Shown: piece after piece, positions 18,245 through 27,470 of the stretch
Layout: every line of letters starts with the position of its first letter
How positions within the stretch are numbered: position 1 is the first letter of the stretch
Origin: Pseudoalteromonas haloplanktis ATCC 14393
Lineage (GTDB): Bacteria > Pseudomonadota > Gammaproteobacteria > Enterobacterales > Alteromonadaceae
DNA length: 64,000 bases
Direction of reading: 5' to 3'
Assembly: GCF_000238355.1 (NCBI RefSeq)
Contig: NZ_AHCA01000001.1
Location: 186,001-250,000 of the forward strand
The notes under the pieces: model-generated
The model's database searches: none
Told to the model about the DNA's origin: nothing
What the model saw: the letters and a program-made list of their open reading frames with translations, nothing else
Position numbers and translations under genes: made by a program

Positions 18245-18910
18245 ATGCCAACATTTACAGATGAAGAAGCCAAAGAGTACGATTCTCGCATTACTCGTTT
18301 AGTCCCAGGTTATGAGTTATTACATACCACTACAGCTGCGCAGCTCAAAGCAACATTACCCGATAATGCCCATATTTTAGTCGTTGGCTCTGGCACCGGC
18401 AAAGATATTGCCGAACTGGCCGCACTCAACCCAACTTGGCAATTCACCGCTCAAGATATTTCAACCGATATGCTCAATATTGGTCAAAAACGCTTTGCGG
18501 ATTTAGGGATTAGTGACCGTGTTACGATTCATGTCGGCGACATAACGCAATTAACAACCACGTTTGATGCTGCACTATGTTTATTGGTACTGCACTTTTT
18601 AGCTGATAATGGTGATAAAAAATCACTACTCAGAGCCGTGGCTAAACAATTAAAGTCATCTGCGCATTTGTATTTAGCCGATTTAATGCGTCCGGAAACT
18701 AGTTTTGAGCGCGATGCGCAGTTTACTCTTTGCCAGCAACTAGGCTTAACTGATATTGGGGTAGAACGTATGAAACATAATTTTGAACATGAATTCTACC
18801 CACTCGACCGATTACGCCTATCGGAGCTACTCGACAATGCAGGTTACAGCACGCCTAAATTGTATTTTAAAGCCCTGAGCTTTAGTGGCTATGTAATTCA
18901 AAAACGTTAA
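18245..18910 (+). CDS. Class I SAM-dependent methyltransferase
   Basis: About 221 residues of a Rossmann-fold methyltransferase. Motif I is ILVVGSGTGKDIAELAA, the acidic strand-2 position is TAQDIST, and the later CLLVLHFLADNGDK and AHLYLADLM strands are typical of the family. No substrate-binding domain can be recognised, so the substrate is unknown. It begins 12 bp after sbcC. AGGA at 18233-18236 sits 8 nt before the ATG at 18245, preferred over the in-frame TTG at 18242. It is probably read through from sbcDC, but a repair role does not follow from position alone. Confidence 0.88.
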   Translation: MPTFTDEEAKEYDSRITRLVPGYELLHTTTAAQLKATLPDNAHILVVGSGTGKDIAELAALNPTWQFTAQDISTDMLNIGQKRFADLGISDRVTIHVGDITQLTTTFDAALCLLVLHFLADNGDKKSLLRAVAKQLKSSAHLYLADLMRPETSFERDAQFTLCQQLGLTDIGVERMKHNFEHEFYPLDRLRLSELLDNAGYSTPKLYFKALSFSGYVIQKR

Positions 18911-18982
18911 AGATTTAAATAACCTACGTTGCGATTAAATAAGCTCAAGCTAAGCAATAACTGATTGGGCTTATTGATAAAT

Positions 18983-19669
18983 TTAATTTGCTGATGCGCG
19001 GGTTTGCATTAGCGCATTTTTAAAATCATTAGCCCAATTACGGTACACCGTTTTTACATCACCCATATTGAACACTTGCGTATTTTGTTGCCATTGATCC
19101 ATAGTTTGGCCGCGGTCGGCAGCTTTTGCTATTACTGTATTATCTTTACCGTCTTTCACTTGCGCTAGTAACACCATAGAGCCACTGTTTTGTGTATAGG
19201 TAGCCCCGCCACTTTGGAAACTACGACGACTCGATTCAATCGGCGCAGCTAATCGTATATCTGTTACATAAGCTTCAACTATCAAGGTATTCGCATCAGG
19301 GGTTGCTACTAATTGGTAAGGCTGCTCATCATTAAACACTGAGCTTATAGTTTGATTAAACGCATCGGCCAGCTTACTCAGTGCGTTTGCATCTAAATCA
19401 TAGGTAGCATCAAAACCTTCAGTACGGCGGTCAATACGCGGGGCTTTATAACCTTCTGGGTGTTCGTTAGTTACGATAACGGGTGCAAAATAAACTTTCG
19501 TGAAACGGCTCCAATCAGTGCCTGCTTTAACGTAGGCCATATTCATTTTCGCATTTGCAACTTTTGATAAACCATCCTTCGTTTGCTCAGTAGTATCTAC
19601 ACTCAGTGGTGAGGAAGAACACGCGCTAAGTAACATAGTTAAACTTACTACCAACAATGACTTTTTCAT
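18983..19669 (-). CDS. DUF3313-like lipoprotein
   Basis: 228 residues with a lipobox (LLSAC, Cys17), so a lipidated envelope protein. The body has the DUF3313 pattern: DWSRFTKVYFAPVIV, a central NTLIVEAYVTDIRLA strand pair, and the conserved tail WANDFKNALMQTR. Members are uncharacterised outer-membrane or periplasmic lipoproteins. A good RBS (AGGATAATT) precedes the start. It is transcribed alone, towards the end of the methyltransferase gene. No function can be given beyond envelope location. Confidence 0.8.
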   Translation of the reverse strand: MKKSLLVVSLTMLLSACSSSPLSVDTTEQTKDGLSKVANAKMNMAYVKAGTDWSRFTKVYFAPVIVTNEHPEGYKAPRIDRRTEGFDATYDLDANALSKLADAFNQTISSVFNDEQPYQLVATPDANTLIVEAYVTDIRLAAPIESSRRSFQSGGATYTQNSGSMVLLAQVKDGKDNTVIAKAADRGQTMDQWQQNTQVFNMGDVKTVYRNWANDFKNALMQTRASAN

Positions 19670-19876
19670 TCTAATTATCCTGTTAAATGCTGTGTATTTT
19701 GCTAAAACCCTAGTGGGATATGGTTAAAATATGCCAATTTAATACCGTTAAAAGTTAGCACAGCCAGGTGATTATGCAATCAGAACTGTCATTATTGACT
19801 TAGCTGTACCTATAAATTTGGCTTCCGTTAAAAATACTGGTAGGCTGTACACTCATCTTTTACAGGACGTAAACTA

Positions 19877-20455
19877 ATGAAAAAATGGATTTTTCTCACT
19901 GTGGTGCTGAGTTTATCGGTTTTAGCCGTAGCGCCCAGCATAGCAAGTACTACACAGCAATCATTCAAATCTACAGACACCTCGCTAACAGAGGCACCAC
20001 TATTAGCTGAGTTAGTAAATTCTCCCCTAACAGGTTTAACACTTGAGTCATATTTTTCTCGCCGCTATCAAAAACAGACTGCATGGTATGAAGTATATCA
20101 ACCACAACAACGTTGCAATGTTCAGCTACACGGTGAAGATTTAACTGTTTGGTGCGCCAAAGATATAGCTGCACAGCAGCTTCTAAGCGAGCTGCCAAGC
20201 AACAATCCAACACGTACAGAAGCACACCCTAATGATCAAGCATTTGAAATAACCTTACCCAAACACCAGTCACAGTCTCTTGATTTTTTAGGGAAGCAGC
20301 TCAACCAACAAACACAAATAAGTTTACTAGAGCAAGTGTCACCGTTAATAGTAATTGCATTGAGCTGTTTATTAATGGTTATTATCGTTGTGCTTTTCCA
20401 TTGGCGAGACACGAAAAAATCACTTCTAAGCCCGACCCAAAAACGATCAAGATAA
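19877..20455 (+). CDS. Unrecognised exported protein with C-terminal membrane anchor
   Basis: 192 residues. An N-terminal signal sequence (MKKWIFLTVVLSLSVLAVAP, cut near SIAS) and a C-terminal helix (VSPLIVIALSCLLMVIIVVL, about 155-175) followed by a basic tail (RDTKKSLLSPTQKRSR) predict a periplasmic domain anchored to the inner membrane with a short cytoplasmic tail. The periplasmic part holds two cysteines (RCNV, WCAK) that could form a disulfide. AGGACG precedes the ATG. I do not recognise a family. It ends 43 bp from the end of the convergent acidic membrane protein gene. Confidence 0.75.
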   Translation: MKKWIFLTVVLSLSVLAVAPSIASTTQQSFKSTDTSLTEAPLLAELVNSPLTGLTLESYFSRRYQKQTAWYEVYQPQQRCNVQLHGEDLTVWCAKDIAAQQLLSELPSNNPTRTEAHPNDQAFEITLPKHQSQSLDFLGKQLNQQTQISLLEQVSPLIVIALSCLLMVIIVVLFHWRDTKKSLLSPTQKRSR

Positions 20456-20498
20456 ACTTATTCACCACATGAAACGCGAGCAAATACATGCGGGGCAG

Positions 20499-21998
20499 TT
20501 ATTCATCGTCCGTTTTTAATTGCTTTGCTCGCTCTTCGGCAGCGATTAACTTTGCTGATTTAGGCACCGTTTTTTTCGGCGCTATGGTCGGCTTTTCTGT
20601 CGAATTAGGGTCCCAGCTCGGATCCAGCGATAAGTTAGCAAATGGATTCGCTTTTCTCTCACTACTGGGTGACACATGTTTATCATCAATACTTGCATGG
20701 TTATCGCCTTGTTGCTCAGCAGCAAGTTCTTCATTGAGTGCCGCTAAGGCTTTAGCAACATTATCATCGTTATCTAGGTCGGTATTATCAGGAATTTGCT
20801 CAATTGAATCCTCTGTCAGCTGAGCTTCCTGTTTATTGTTAAGTAGGTGTGCTACATCATTATCATTTTCAAGCTGAGTTATTTCCTCTTGTTCCGCAGT
20901 GACAATTTCTTGTTCAGAATTATCAGCCGTGAACATATTTATATCTGTAGTAGTTTCATCATCTTTATCAGGCTCTGAAATAGGCGCCAATGTTGCAGTA
21001 TCTACTGTAAGTTCTGTGTCATTTGTAATGACTTTATCGCTGGTTTGCTTGTTACTCTCTTGCCGAGCTTTTTGCCCTGGTAATGGAGCATCTGGATCAA
21101 ACGTCCGTACTTCAGGCTCTTTAAAGTCATGCACACTGCTTAACAGGCGTTGCGTCAATTGCTCTTGGTTAACAGAATCTTCCACAGCCTTTTGTGGCTC
21201 AGGCTCATTCGCAATATCGGCTACAGGCTGTGGTGTTATAGACTGTGGCGTTGTAATTGGTTTACTCTCATCCTTCACTATTGGTGCGATTGGCTTACTG
21301 GGTTTTTTCTCTGTAGTGCTCGATACTGCAGCCATGCTCTCTTGATTGCCTTTGATACTCTCAGGTGCTGGATTCTTTTTGGCACGTAAACGCAGCAGCA
21401 ATAACCCAGCTAATAACAATACAGCTAATAACAGCAAGCTCGGTATTAATAATGATCCCGTTTGCGCATCGTTATTGGTAAGGTCGGTATTTATTGGTGT
21501 CACTGGAGGTAAAACGCTTACAGGCGCTGCATCTTGCTCAGTAACTGGTTCATCACTTAGTTCTGCCACAGTGGTTGTAACTTCACGTTGTTCTATCACA
21601 GGTGTTGATGTACCAGCAACTGTGCTCGGTGTTTCGTCTTCGTTTTGCTCTACTTGAACAGCACTTTGTTCGGTATTGCTGTCAAGGGGGTTTACAGCCA
21701 CATTCGCTTGTTCAGACTTTATTGACTTACTGTCTTCAGCTTGCTCAGTAACAGGCTCTGACAGTGAATTTTTTGGTTGTGTTACAGGTGCTTGCGTTTT
21801 TTCTACTGGCGGTGGGTTACTGCAGTTTTTTTCAAAATCTCTAGCAGCATTACGATAACTACGACTACTGGTGTTATCACTGTATTGCTGCATTTGTTGT
21901 TTATACAAAATACACATAGCTTCGCTATATTTTGCAAAACTATTAAAACTGCAAGTAAGTAAAATAAAAAGGCTAAGCCGTGATAAGTAAGTCATCAT
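20499..21998 (-). CDS. Unrecognised acidic single-pass envelope protein
   Basis: About 499 residues. A signal sequence (MMTYLSRLSLFILLTCSFNS) is followed by a short cysteine-containing region (AMCILYKQ, DFEKNCSN), a Pro/Gln/Thr/Glu-rich linker, one central transmembrane helix (LLIPSLLLLAVLLLAGLLLL, about 183-202), a basic stop (RLRAKKN), then a long Asp/Glu/Gln-rich low-complexity region. The layout recalls FimV/TspA-type proteins, but no LysM or TPR motif is visible, so the name is withheld. A GTG upstream at 22019 is in frame; the paired ATGs at 21998/21995 better fit the signal sequence, though no strong RBS marks either. One dispersed palindrome lies inside. Confidence 0.7.
   Translation of the reverse strand: MMTYLSRLSLFILLTCSFNSFAKYSEAMCILYKQQMQQYSDNTSSRSYRNAARDFEKNCSNPPPVEKTQAPVTQPKNSLSEPVTEQAEDSKSIKSEQANVAVNPLDSNTEQSAVQVEQNEDETPSTVAGTSTPVIEQREVTTTVAELSDEPVTEQDAAPVSVLPPVTPINTDLTNNDAQTGSLLIPSLLLLAVLLLAGLLLLRLRAKKNPAPESIKGNQESMAAVSSTTEKKPSKPIAPIVKDESKPITTPQSITPQPVADIANEPEPQKAVEDSVNQEQLTQRLLSSVHDFKEPEVRTFDPDAPLPGQKARQESNKQTSDKVITNDTELTVDTATLAPISEPDKDDETTTDINMFTADNSEQEIVTAEQEEITQLENDNDVAHLLNNKQEAQLTEDSIEQIPDNTDLDNDDNVAKALAALNEELAAEQQGDNHASIDDKHVSPSSERKANPFANLSLDPSWDPNSTEKPTIAPKKTVPKSAKLIAAEERAKQLKTDDE
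21680..21696. repeat. Dispersed 17-bp palindrome, copy 4 (inside a gene)
   Basis: TGTCAAGGGGGTTTACA on the plus strand, one arm mismatch. On the coding (minus) strand it reads GTA AAC CCC CTT GAC, giving Val-Asn-Pro-Leu-Asp in the linker of the acidic envelope protein. Confidence 0.7.
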
Positions 21999-22071
21999 AG
22001 GTCTATTAAACAAAGTCACATAATAAACTCAGTTTAATAGGACTGTGCAAATTAATCTAGCCGATAATTTT

Positions 22072-23535
22072 CTAATCAATAACCATTAAAGTCCGGTATT
22101 CATCATAGGCAAATTGATCAGTCATACCACTTATGTAATCTTGAATTAGGCGACAGCGATAATAAAATTCATACGCAATCACATGATCAGGCTCAGCTTG
22201 CATTGCATCTATCGCATGCAAATAGGTATTTAAATGCTTTTTAGATAACTTTTGCAGTAACCGTGTTTCAATTAAAAAACGGTTATCGCCTTTGATCACT
22301 CGTTTAAAATCATCGTGACTTAATTGTAGCAACGGTTTATAGCAAGCTAATAAACCAGTAATAATACGATAACCTTGTAGCTCTAATTTACCCACTTCTT
22401 TGTGTGAGAACACATACTCAAACGCCACTTGTTTTAGCGTACTGGTAATAGCATGTAAATGACTTCTGTCTTCTAACAATGCTTGATTAAAATCACCATG
22501 ATAAACCGCTTCAATATTATCTATAAAACGTTTAGCGGCGTAATTAACTAAGGGATGCAGCAAGCTTACGCGTAAGTAAATAAAAAACTCACTGTTAAAG
22601 TTGTACGGCTGTAACTTAGCCTTTTCCAATGCATAATTAACCGCTTTTTCAACCACCTGCTGGGGCTCTTCTTCATCAATGGTAAAGTTTATAAGGGCTT
22701 TTTTATAATGCAGTTTGAGTTTGTCGCATAGTAGTTCAACACTAATAATGCCTTTTTCCACCGCATCTTCAATGTCTGCTAAACAATATGAAATATCGTC
22801 AGCGGCTTCCATAATGTAACTGGCCGGATGGCGACATTGTGGATCTATTTCGAGCTCTTTTTGTAATTGCTCGACAAAGTTTTTTTCACTGTAATAAAAG
22901 CCGACTTTTTTCATTAAATAGTTTTTATCACGCGGTATTTCTTCTTTCGCCATACTCGCTGGGCGGGTGTATTTTAAAATCCCAGCGGTTTGACTGTAAG
23001 TTAAATTAAGGGATAGTAATGAATGTACAATGCGAACCCCTTGCGCGTTGCCTTCAAAGTGACTGATGTCTTGTGCTAAATGCTTAAAGATCACCCCAAT
23101 TCCGGTGTGCGGATCAGCGCAGCGCGCAGGTGTCAAAGACGATAAGTTTTCTTGAAACCACTGGTTAATTGCCGCTTCACCAAAATGACCAAAGGGAGGG
23201 TTGCCTATATCGTGCATTAAGCACGCCATTTCAACAAGGCTCTCTAAAGGGCGCTCTAAGCCAAATAAACCATACTCACGCTGCTGTTGCTCGGTTAAAT
23301 AATGATAAATACGCTGTACAATAAAACGGCCAACTTGCTGTACTTCAAGGGAATGAGTTAAGCGAGAGCGCACTGCTGCGTTACGTTCGAGCGGAAAAAC
23401 CTGCGTTTTTTGCTGTAAGCGACGAATAGCTGCACTATTAATGATACGACCACGATCGCTTTCTAGCGCCGTTTGCAAATTAGGCGTAGTACGCACCTGA
23501 CGGGCAGGGGTTATTTTTTTTCGAAAGTCGATCAT
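22072..23535 (-). CDS. dgt: Deoxyguanosinetriphosphate triphosphohydrolase (dGTPase)
   Basis: 487 residues, close to E. coli Dgt (about 505). It hydrolyses dGTP to deoxyguanosine and triphosphate, controlling dNTP pools. HD-superfamily metal ligands are seen in SRLTHSLEV (His), CLMHDIGNPPFGHFGE (His-Asp) and the later Asp in EAADDISYCLADIEDAVEKG. N-terminal family blocks are the ALESDRGRI and FPLERNAAVRSR segments. AAGGAG lies 6 nt before the ATG at 23535, so the longer frame from 23556 (MLKKGAD...) is not the start. Some dGTPases also restrict phage by depleting dNTPs; nothing in the context here points to that. Confidence 0.94.
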   Translation of the reverse strand: MIDFRKKITPARQVRTTPNLQTALESDRGRIINSAAIRRLQQKTQVFPLERNAAVRSRLTHSLEVQQVGRFIVQRIYHYLTEQQQREYGLFGLERPLESLVEMACLMHDIGNPPFGHFGEAAINQWFQENLSSLTPARCADPHTGIGVIFKHLAQDISHFEGNAQGVRIVHSLLSLNLTYSQTAGILKYTRPASMAKEEIPRDKNYLMKKVGFYYSEKNFVEQLQKELEIDPQCRHPASYIMEAADDISYCLADIEDAVEKGIISVELLCDKLKLHYKKALINFTIDEEEPQQVVEKAVNYALEKAKLQPYNFNSEFFIYLRVSLLHPLVNYAAKRFIDNIEAVYHGDFNQALLEDRSHLHAITSTLKQVAFEYVFSHKEVGKLELQGYRIITGLLACYKPLLQLSHDDFKRVIKGDNRFLIETRLLQKLSKKHLNTYLHAIDAMQAEPDHVIAYEFYYRCRLIQDYISGMTDQFAYDEYRTLMVID

Positions 23536-23708
23536 GTCAGCTCCTTTTTTTAACATAGAATTAATCTAACAGCTTGTATCATAAATGAAAACGTTTGTGT
23601 TTATTTGAGTTATTACTTTAAAACTACCCACCCATTAATATATTATTCATTTTTCTTCATGTTGTTTTTCTTAATATAAGGACGGCCTTTCGGCTTATTT
23701 AATGCCCG

Positions 23709-25121
23709 ATGCACATATTCTCTTATAAAAACTCACTCTTTTTTAGCTTCATTATTAGCTGCCTATTTTTAACTGCGTGCCAAAGTACCACGTCTGACCC
23801 CGCTCAAAAACTGACTATCACCGAAATTACGGCTACAAAAGCGCGTGCTGATGCGATTGCAGCAAGGGGGTTTTACGAAACTGAAATTGGCAATATCAAC
23901 TATATAGCACAGCGTCAATGTAGTGACTTTCAATTACAAAGCCATCGCGGCTCAATAAGATACCCTGAAAATTCAATTAATGCTGTTATAGATGCTATTG
24001 ATAATAACTTTGATGTGGTAGAAATTGATGTTCGAATAACCCGTGACGATGTCTGGGTTGTCCATCACGACGCACGCACAGGACGCGAAACCGGCACTAT
24101 TGATAACAAACAACGCAAAATAGAATCCATTCGCTATGAAAAAGAATGGGGCTATTTACGTGAGCGAGATCAAGACTCAGGCATGCTAACCAGCAGTGTA
24201 CCCCCGTCATTTAAACAATTAGCAAGTGCCTTTTCAAGCGCGAGCAAACCCGGCCAAAAATTAAACATTGAAATAAAATCGCGTGCAGGGGTAGACGACC
24301 TAAAAATGCTTGATTACTTGGCGTTTAAATATTTAGGCTCTGGTAATTACTTTTTTAGTAGCTTAGAAATGCGTAACTTGATTCGCATGAGAAATATTAA
24401 CCCTGATATTTACTTAGCGTATATTCAATCACCAGCAAAAGCCTCACTGCAAAAGCTAGCAGCCGATTTAAAAAAAGGCGCAGGAAGCGACCCTATTTAT
24501 GAACGTAATAAAGAACAGCTTGAAAGTATACAAGCTTATGGTAGCCGTCGACATCGAGTGACTCGCTATGACAGTCCAGTCAGACTCGACAAACTTAAAA
24601 AGCAGTTAAAACGCAATTTTGGTTATGTACTTGATATTCGACATTATAGACAGTCAGCTAACACACTAAAATACGCAGCAAAACGAAGCGGCATTCCTAT
24701 AGCGACATACTCTATCAATGGCCATGACTACCACGAAAAAACCTTACTAGCACAAAGTAAACAACATCGCCCTGACTCAGTCATTATTGATGATACCGTG
24801 TATGGTTTTTGCTCTGTATTTGAATTACCCACTGTAAAGCCCCTTTACACCACAGATAGCAACGCTAAATTGATTGCCAGTATGCCCGCAGATCTCGACC
24901 TTGAACGTTTAGACGATTTAGCCAATTACGCGCAAAACAAACTTTACCCCGCTGTTGGCAACACGCTTAAATCAACCGCCACTGAATCTTATATTCCTAA
25001 AGAAACAGCCACTAAATCCACTACGCCAGTACCAAACCTTGAAATTGGCAGCCGAGAAGCAGATGAAGCGTTTAATTTAGAAACCGACCCTGTTATTGAA
25101 CTTGAATTACGTAAGAAATAA
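23709..25121 (+). CDS. Glycerophosphodiester phosphodiesterase lipoprotein
   Basis: 470 residues with a lipobox (CLFLTACQ, Cys24), so anchored in the envelope facing the periplasm. The GDPD TIM-barrel core starts with QSHRGSIRYPENS (catalytic His at about 79 and Arg), then VVEIDVRITRD (metal ligands) and VVHHDA (second catalytic His). LNIEIKSRA and YSINGHDY follow. It should hydrolyse glycerophosphodiesters to glycerol 3-phosphate. A low-complexity C-terminal tail follows the barrel (about 380-470), with one dispersed palindrome at its start. It heads a tight four-gene set that ends with another secreted phosphodiesterase; the gap to the next gene is 12 bp. No strong ribosome site is visible. 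Confidence 0.88.
   Translation: MHIFSYKNSLFFSFIISCLFLTACQSTTSDPAQKLTITEITATKARADAIAARGFYETEIGNINYIAQRQCSDFQLQSHRGSIRYPENSINAVIDAIDNNFDVVEIDVRITRDDVWVVHHDARTGRETGTIDNKQRKIESIRYEKEWGYLRERDQDSGMLTSSVPPSFKQLASAFSSASKPGQKLNIEIKSRAGVDDLKMLDYLAFKYLGSGNYFFSSLEMRNLIRMRNINPDIYLAYIQSPAKASLQKLAADLKKGAGSDPIYERNKEQLESIQAYGSRRHRVTRYDSPVRLDKLKKQLKRNFGYVLDIRHYRQSANTLKYAAKRSGIPIATYSINGHDYHEKTLLAQSKQHRPDSVIIDDTVYGFCSVFELPTVKPLYTTDSNAKLIASMPADLDLERLDDLANYAQNKLYPAVGNTLKSTATESYIPKETATKSTTPVPNLEIGSREADEAFNLETDPVIELELRKK
24833..24849. repeat. Dispersed 17-bp palindrome, copy 5 (inside the GDPD gene)
   Basis: TGTAAAGCCCCTTTACA, perfect arms. Read as GTA AAG CCC CTT TAC it gives Val-Lys-Pro-Leu-Tyr, the same phase and orientation as the copies in the sbcD and acidic-protein genes. 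Confidence 0.8.
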
Positions 25122-25133
25122 TAAGCATATACA

Positions 25134-27452
25134 ATGAAAACAAACATTAAACCTTTTTGGTGGCGCGCTTTATTACTCATTCTCGCCACTTTGTATTTAA
25201 TTCCAGAAGCGATTTTTAACGCCCAATTGGTGTCCTTAGTGGGCCTTGGTACACCCGATGCTAAAGACTTAGAACATTTAGAAATTTATGGTAGGGCAGT
25301 CTCAGGAGTCGGTGTTGCGCTATTATTAGCCGACTTTTTACCAAAACCTATGGTGGCTAAATTTGGCCGCGGAATTATCTCATTTGTGGCTTTAGTGTGT
25401 TTAGTTTGGCCCGTGGTATTTTATGGTCAAAAATACCTAATTGAAAAAACGTTAATTGAGCCGTCAACAGCTGAACAACGACAATTTGCGACTTACAGTG
25501 CGGCGCTAAGAGATGCGCTAGCAATGAATACAATTAAGGTGAATGGCCTTGATTACGACTCTGCGAATTTACAAAGCTCAGAAAACCTCACCTTTTTAGC
25601 GCTTTTTGGTGGGTTACTCTACAGCGATGCTGCGCTGTCAGACAATATTGAACAAGACAAGCGTAGAATTATCGCTGCATTTGTACAGAAAAAAGCATAT
25701 CAAGACTTTGATAAACATTACCAGGATTATAGCCAGCTGTATGATGAGCTCGTGCAAAAGTACAAGGCGTATGCAAAAGGGAGTAAGCAATATAACCATA
25801 CCTTAGCCACCATCAATGAACGCGAGCAAGGTTACTGGCAGCAAGTTGAGCAAGAAATTAACGATGGTTGGGGGCAATATCAAAAGGCGCAAAAAGCGCA
25901 CATTGCGAAAGCCTCTGCACGGGCACAAAAATATGGCCCTAAAATTTATGACTACCACAAGCGGATAAATAAATGCCGCGATCGCTATGATAAAAGTAGC
26001 GAAAGAGATCGTAAAAACCGTTGTTATGAACGTGCAAATGCAGATTATAGAAGCGATATTTTAAAAGCTGGATTAGGCTACATCGAGCCTGACTATTGGC
26101 TGATTGTTGAAGACATTTCAATGACCGAAAATACCGCAAACAGCATTTTAATGGGTGTATTAACAGGGGGAGTTTATACCGCTTTGCAAGCAGCAAGCCT
26201 TGCAGTAGGCGGCGACGGCGGAATAAAAGATAAGCGCTATAAGTACACCGACGATCCTGACCATTATCAAGTGCGCTTTTTACAACACCCTAATTTTCAT
26301 CGCATGTTTGAAAAAGAAACAGGGTATCCATTTACTATAGATAATTTGATGGTTTTTCGAAGCCATGAAACCACAGCTAAAAAACTGCGTGCTCACTTTA
26401 ATAGCAAAGACTTAAACTTGCCTGATAATTGGACCATTGCACAACGCGCAACGTTTGCAGCCGCTGTACATACCAAGGTTTCCACCCAAGCTAACGCCAA
26501 ATGGCGCCAAGAAATGGCCCAACGGGGTTTATCTCTCGAGCCCAATTTAAGCTGGGTGCAATTTCAATTACACCCACAAATCCAGGCACGTATTGCAGAT
26601 AGAATGGGGGATCTTTATGTTAAGAATATTCGCGCAGACTGGAACAAAAAAAGCTTTAAAGAGCATGTGCTTGACCCAAACATAGCGAAACGTACAGACA
26701 AATATATGGCGATGTTAAACAGCTCAGAAGGAAAATTTGCTGACGGTGGTGAGTTTGCTCAATACGGTAAACAAGCACTACGCTCTGTGATTATTCCGCC
26801 CATTTCAATGTCACTCTCATTATTTTTGATCTGCTTAACATTCAGTAAGTTGCCATTAAAACTTTGGCAGCTCATTAAACCTCAAGAACAAAAACCGCGC
26901 TTTTCTGCGCTTACTCTTTTGCAAAAGTTGCTAATGCCAGCGCTTATTTTAATTATACCTGTGATGTTTGTAGCCAATAGCTTTACTAAAGATACCCAAA
27001 GCCCTGTTAATTACTTTTTAGAAAAAGTAGAAGAGTCAAGCAACCCGGTATTTAGTTTTGCCATTCGTTGGACCCTACACGCTCAGCCTTTACTGCATCC
27101 GCTAGGATTAAAGTTTGAAGAATACTTTAATATTTACCAACGCTTTAGCCCCCTTAGTCATACGCTAGCAAGTATTGATATTTTACGACATGACACTGCC
27201 AACTTAAGCGCTGAGCAACAACAAAAACGAAACGATGTGATGAGCCAAAAAACAAAGTTAACGGTACAAAGTAATGCCGCCGACTTTACAGTGCGTATTA
27301 TGAATATTGGCCCTAAATATCAGCCTGGGATCAGTTTAAAAACAGGTAGCTATGATATTCAAGTTTCAGCACCGGGCTATAAAACTTATCGCCGCTGGCA
27401 TCAGCTTGATGCAGGTGAGCAACAGTTAACAATCAACCTTACTCGTCAGTAA
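25134..27452 (+). CDS. Unrecognised large membrane protein with PEGA-like C-terminus
   Basis: 772 residues. Hydrophobic helices lie near 9-35, about 49-66 and 77-100, then a large charged, Tyr/Gln/Lys-rich region follows (about 105-555, including a Cys-containing KCRDRYDKSSERDRKNRC segment). Two more helices occur at about 560-582 and 597-620. The last ~65 residues (LTVQSNAADFTVRIMN, PGISLKTGSYDIQVSAPGYK) resemble a PEGA domain, a small beta fold often attached to envelope proteins. I recognise no family for the rest. It is the second of four genes spaced 12, 18 and 8 bp apart and flanked by secreted phosphodiesterases, so an envelope role is likely. A five-helix count and PEGA call come from reading, not a predictor. 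Confidence 0.75.
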   Translation: MKTNIKPFWWRALLLILATLYLIPEAIFNAQLVSLVGLGTPDAKDLEHLEIYGRAVSGVGVALLLADFLPKPMVAKFGRGIISFVALVCLVWPVVFYGQKYLIEKTLIEPSTAEQRQFATYSAALRDALAMNTIKVNGLDYDSANLQSSENLTFLALFGGLLYSDAALSDNIEQDKRRIIAAFVQKKAYQDFDKHYQDYSQLYDELVQKYKAYAKGSKQYNHTLATINEREQGYWQQVEQEINDGWGQYQKAQKAHIAKASARAQKYGPKIYDYHKRINKCRDRYDKSSERDRKNRCYERANADYRSDILKAGLGYIEPDYWLIVEDISMTENTANSILMGVLTGGVYTALQAASLAVGGDGGIKDKRYKYTDDPDHYQVRFLQHPNFHRMFEKETGYPFTIDNLMVFRSHETTAKKLRAHFNSKDLNLPDNWTIAQRATFAAAVHTKVSTQANAKWRQEMAQRGLSLEPNLSWVQFQLHPQIQARIADRMGDLYVKNIRADWNKKSFKEHVLDPNIAKRTDKYMAMLNSSEGKFADGGEFAQYGKQALRSVIIPPISMSLSLFLICLTFSKLPLKLWQLIKPQEQKPRFSALTLLQKLLMPALILIIPVMFVANSFTKDTQSPVNYFLEKVEESSNPVFSFAIRWTLHAQPLLHPLGLKFEEYFNIYQRFSPLSHTLASIDILRHDTANLSAEQQQKRNDVMSQKTKLTVQSNAADFTVRIMNIGPKYQPGISLKTGSYDIQVSAPGYKTYRRWHQLDAGEQQLTINLTRQ

Positions 27453-27470
27453 ATTCACTAAGAGATTAAT

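Noticed and set aside
20488-21657. Several plus-strand Ser/Gly-rich ORFs opposite the acidic envelope protein
   Set aside because: They are antisense readings of its Asp/Glu/Gln-rich region and lack coherent structure or start sites.
22072-23535. Reading dgt as part of a phage-defence island
   Set aside because: The protein looks like housekeeping dGTPase and its neighbours carry no defence genes or mobility signs.
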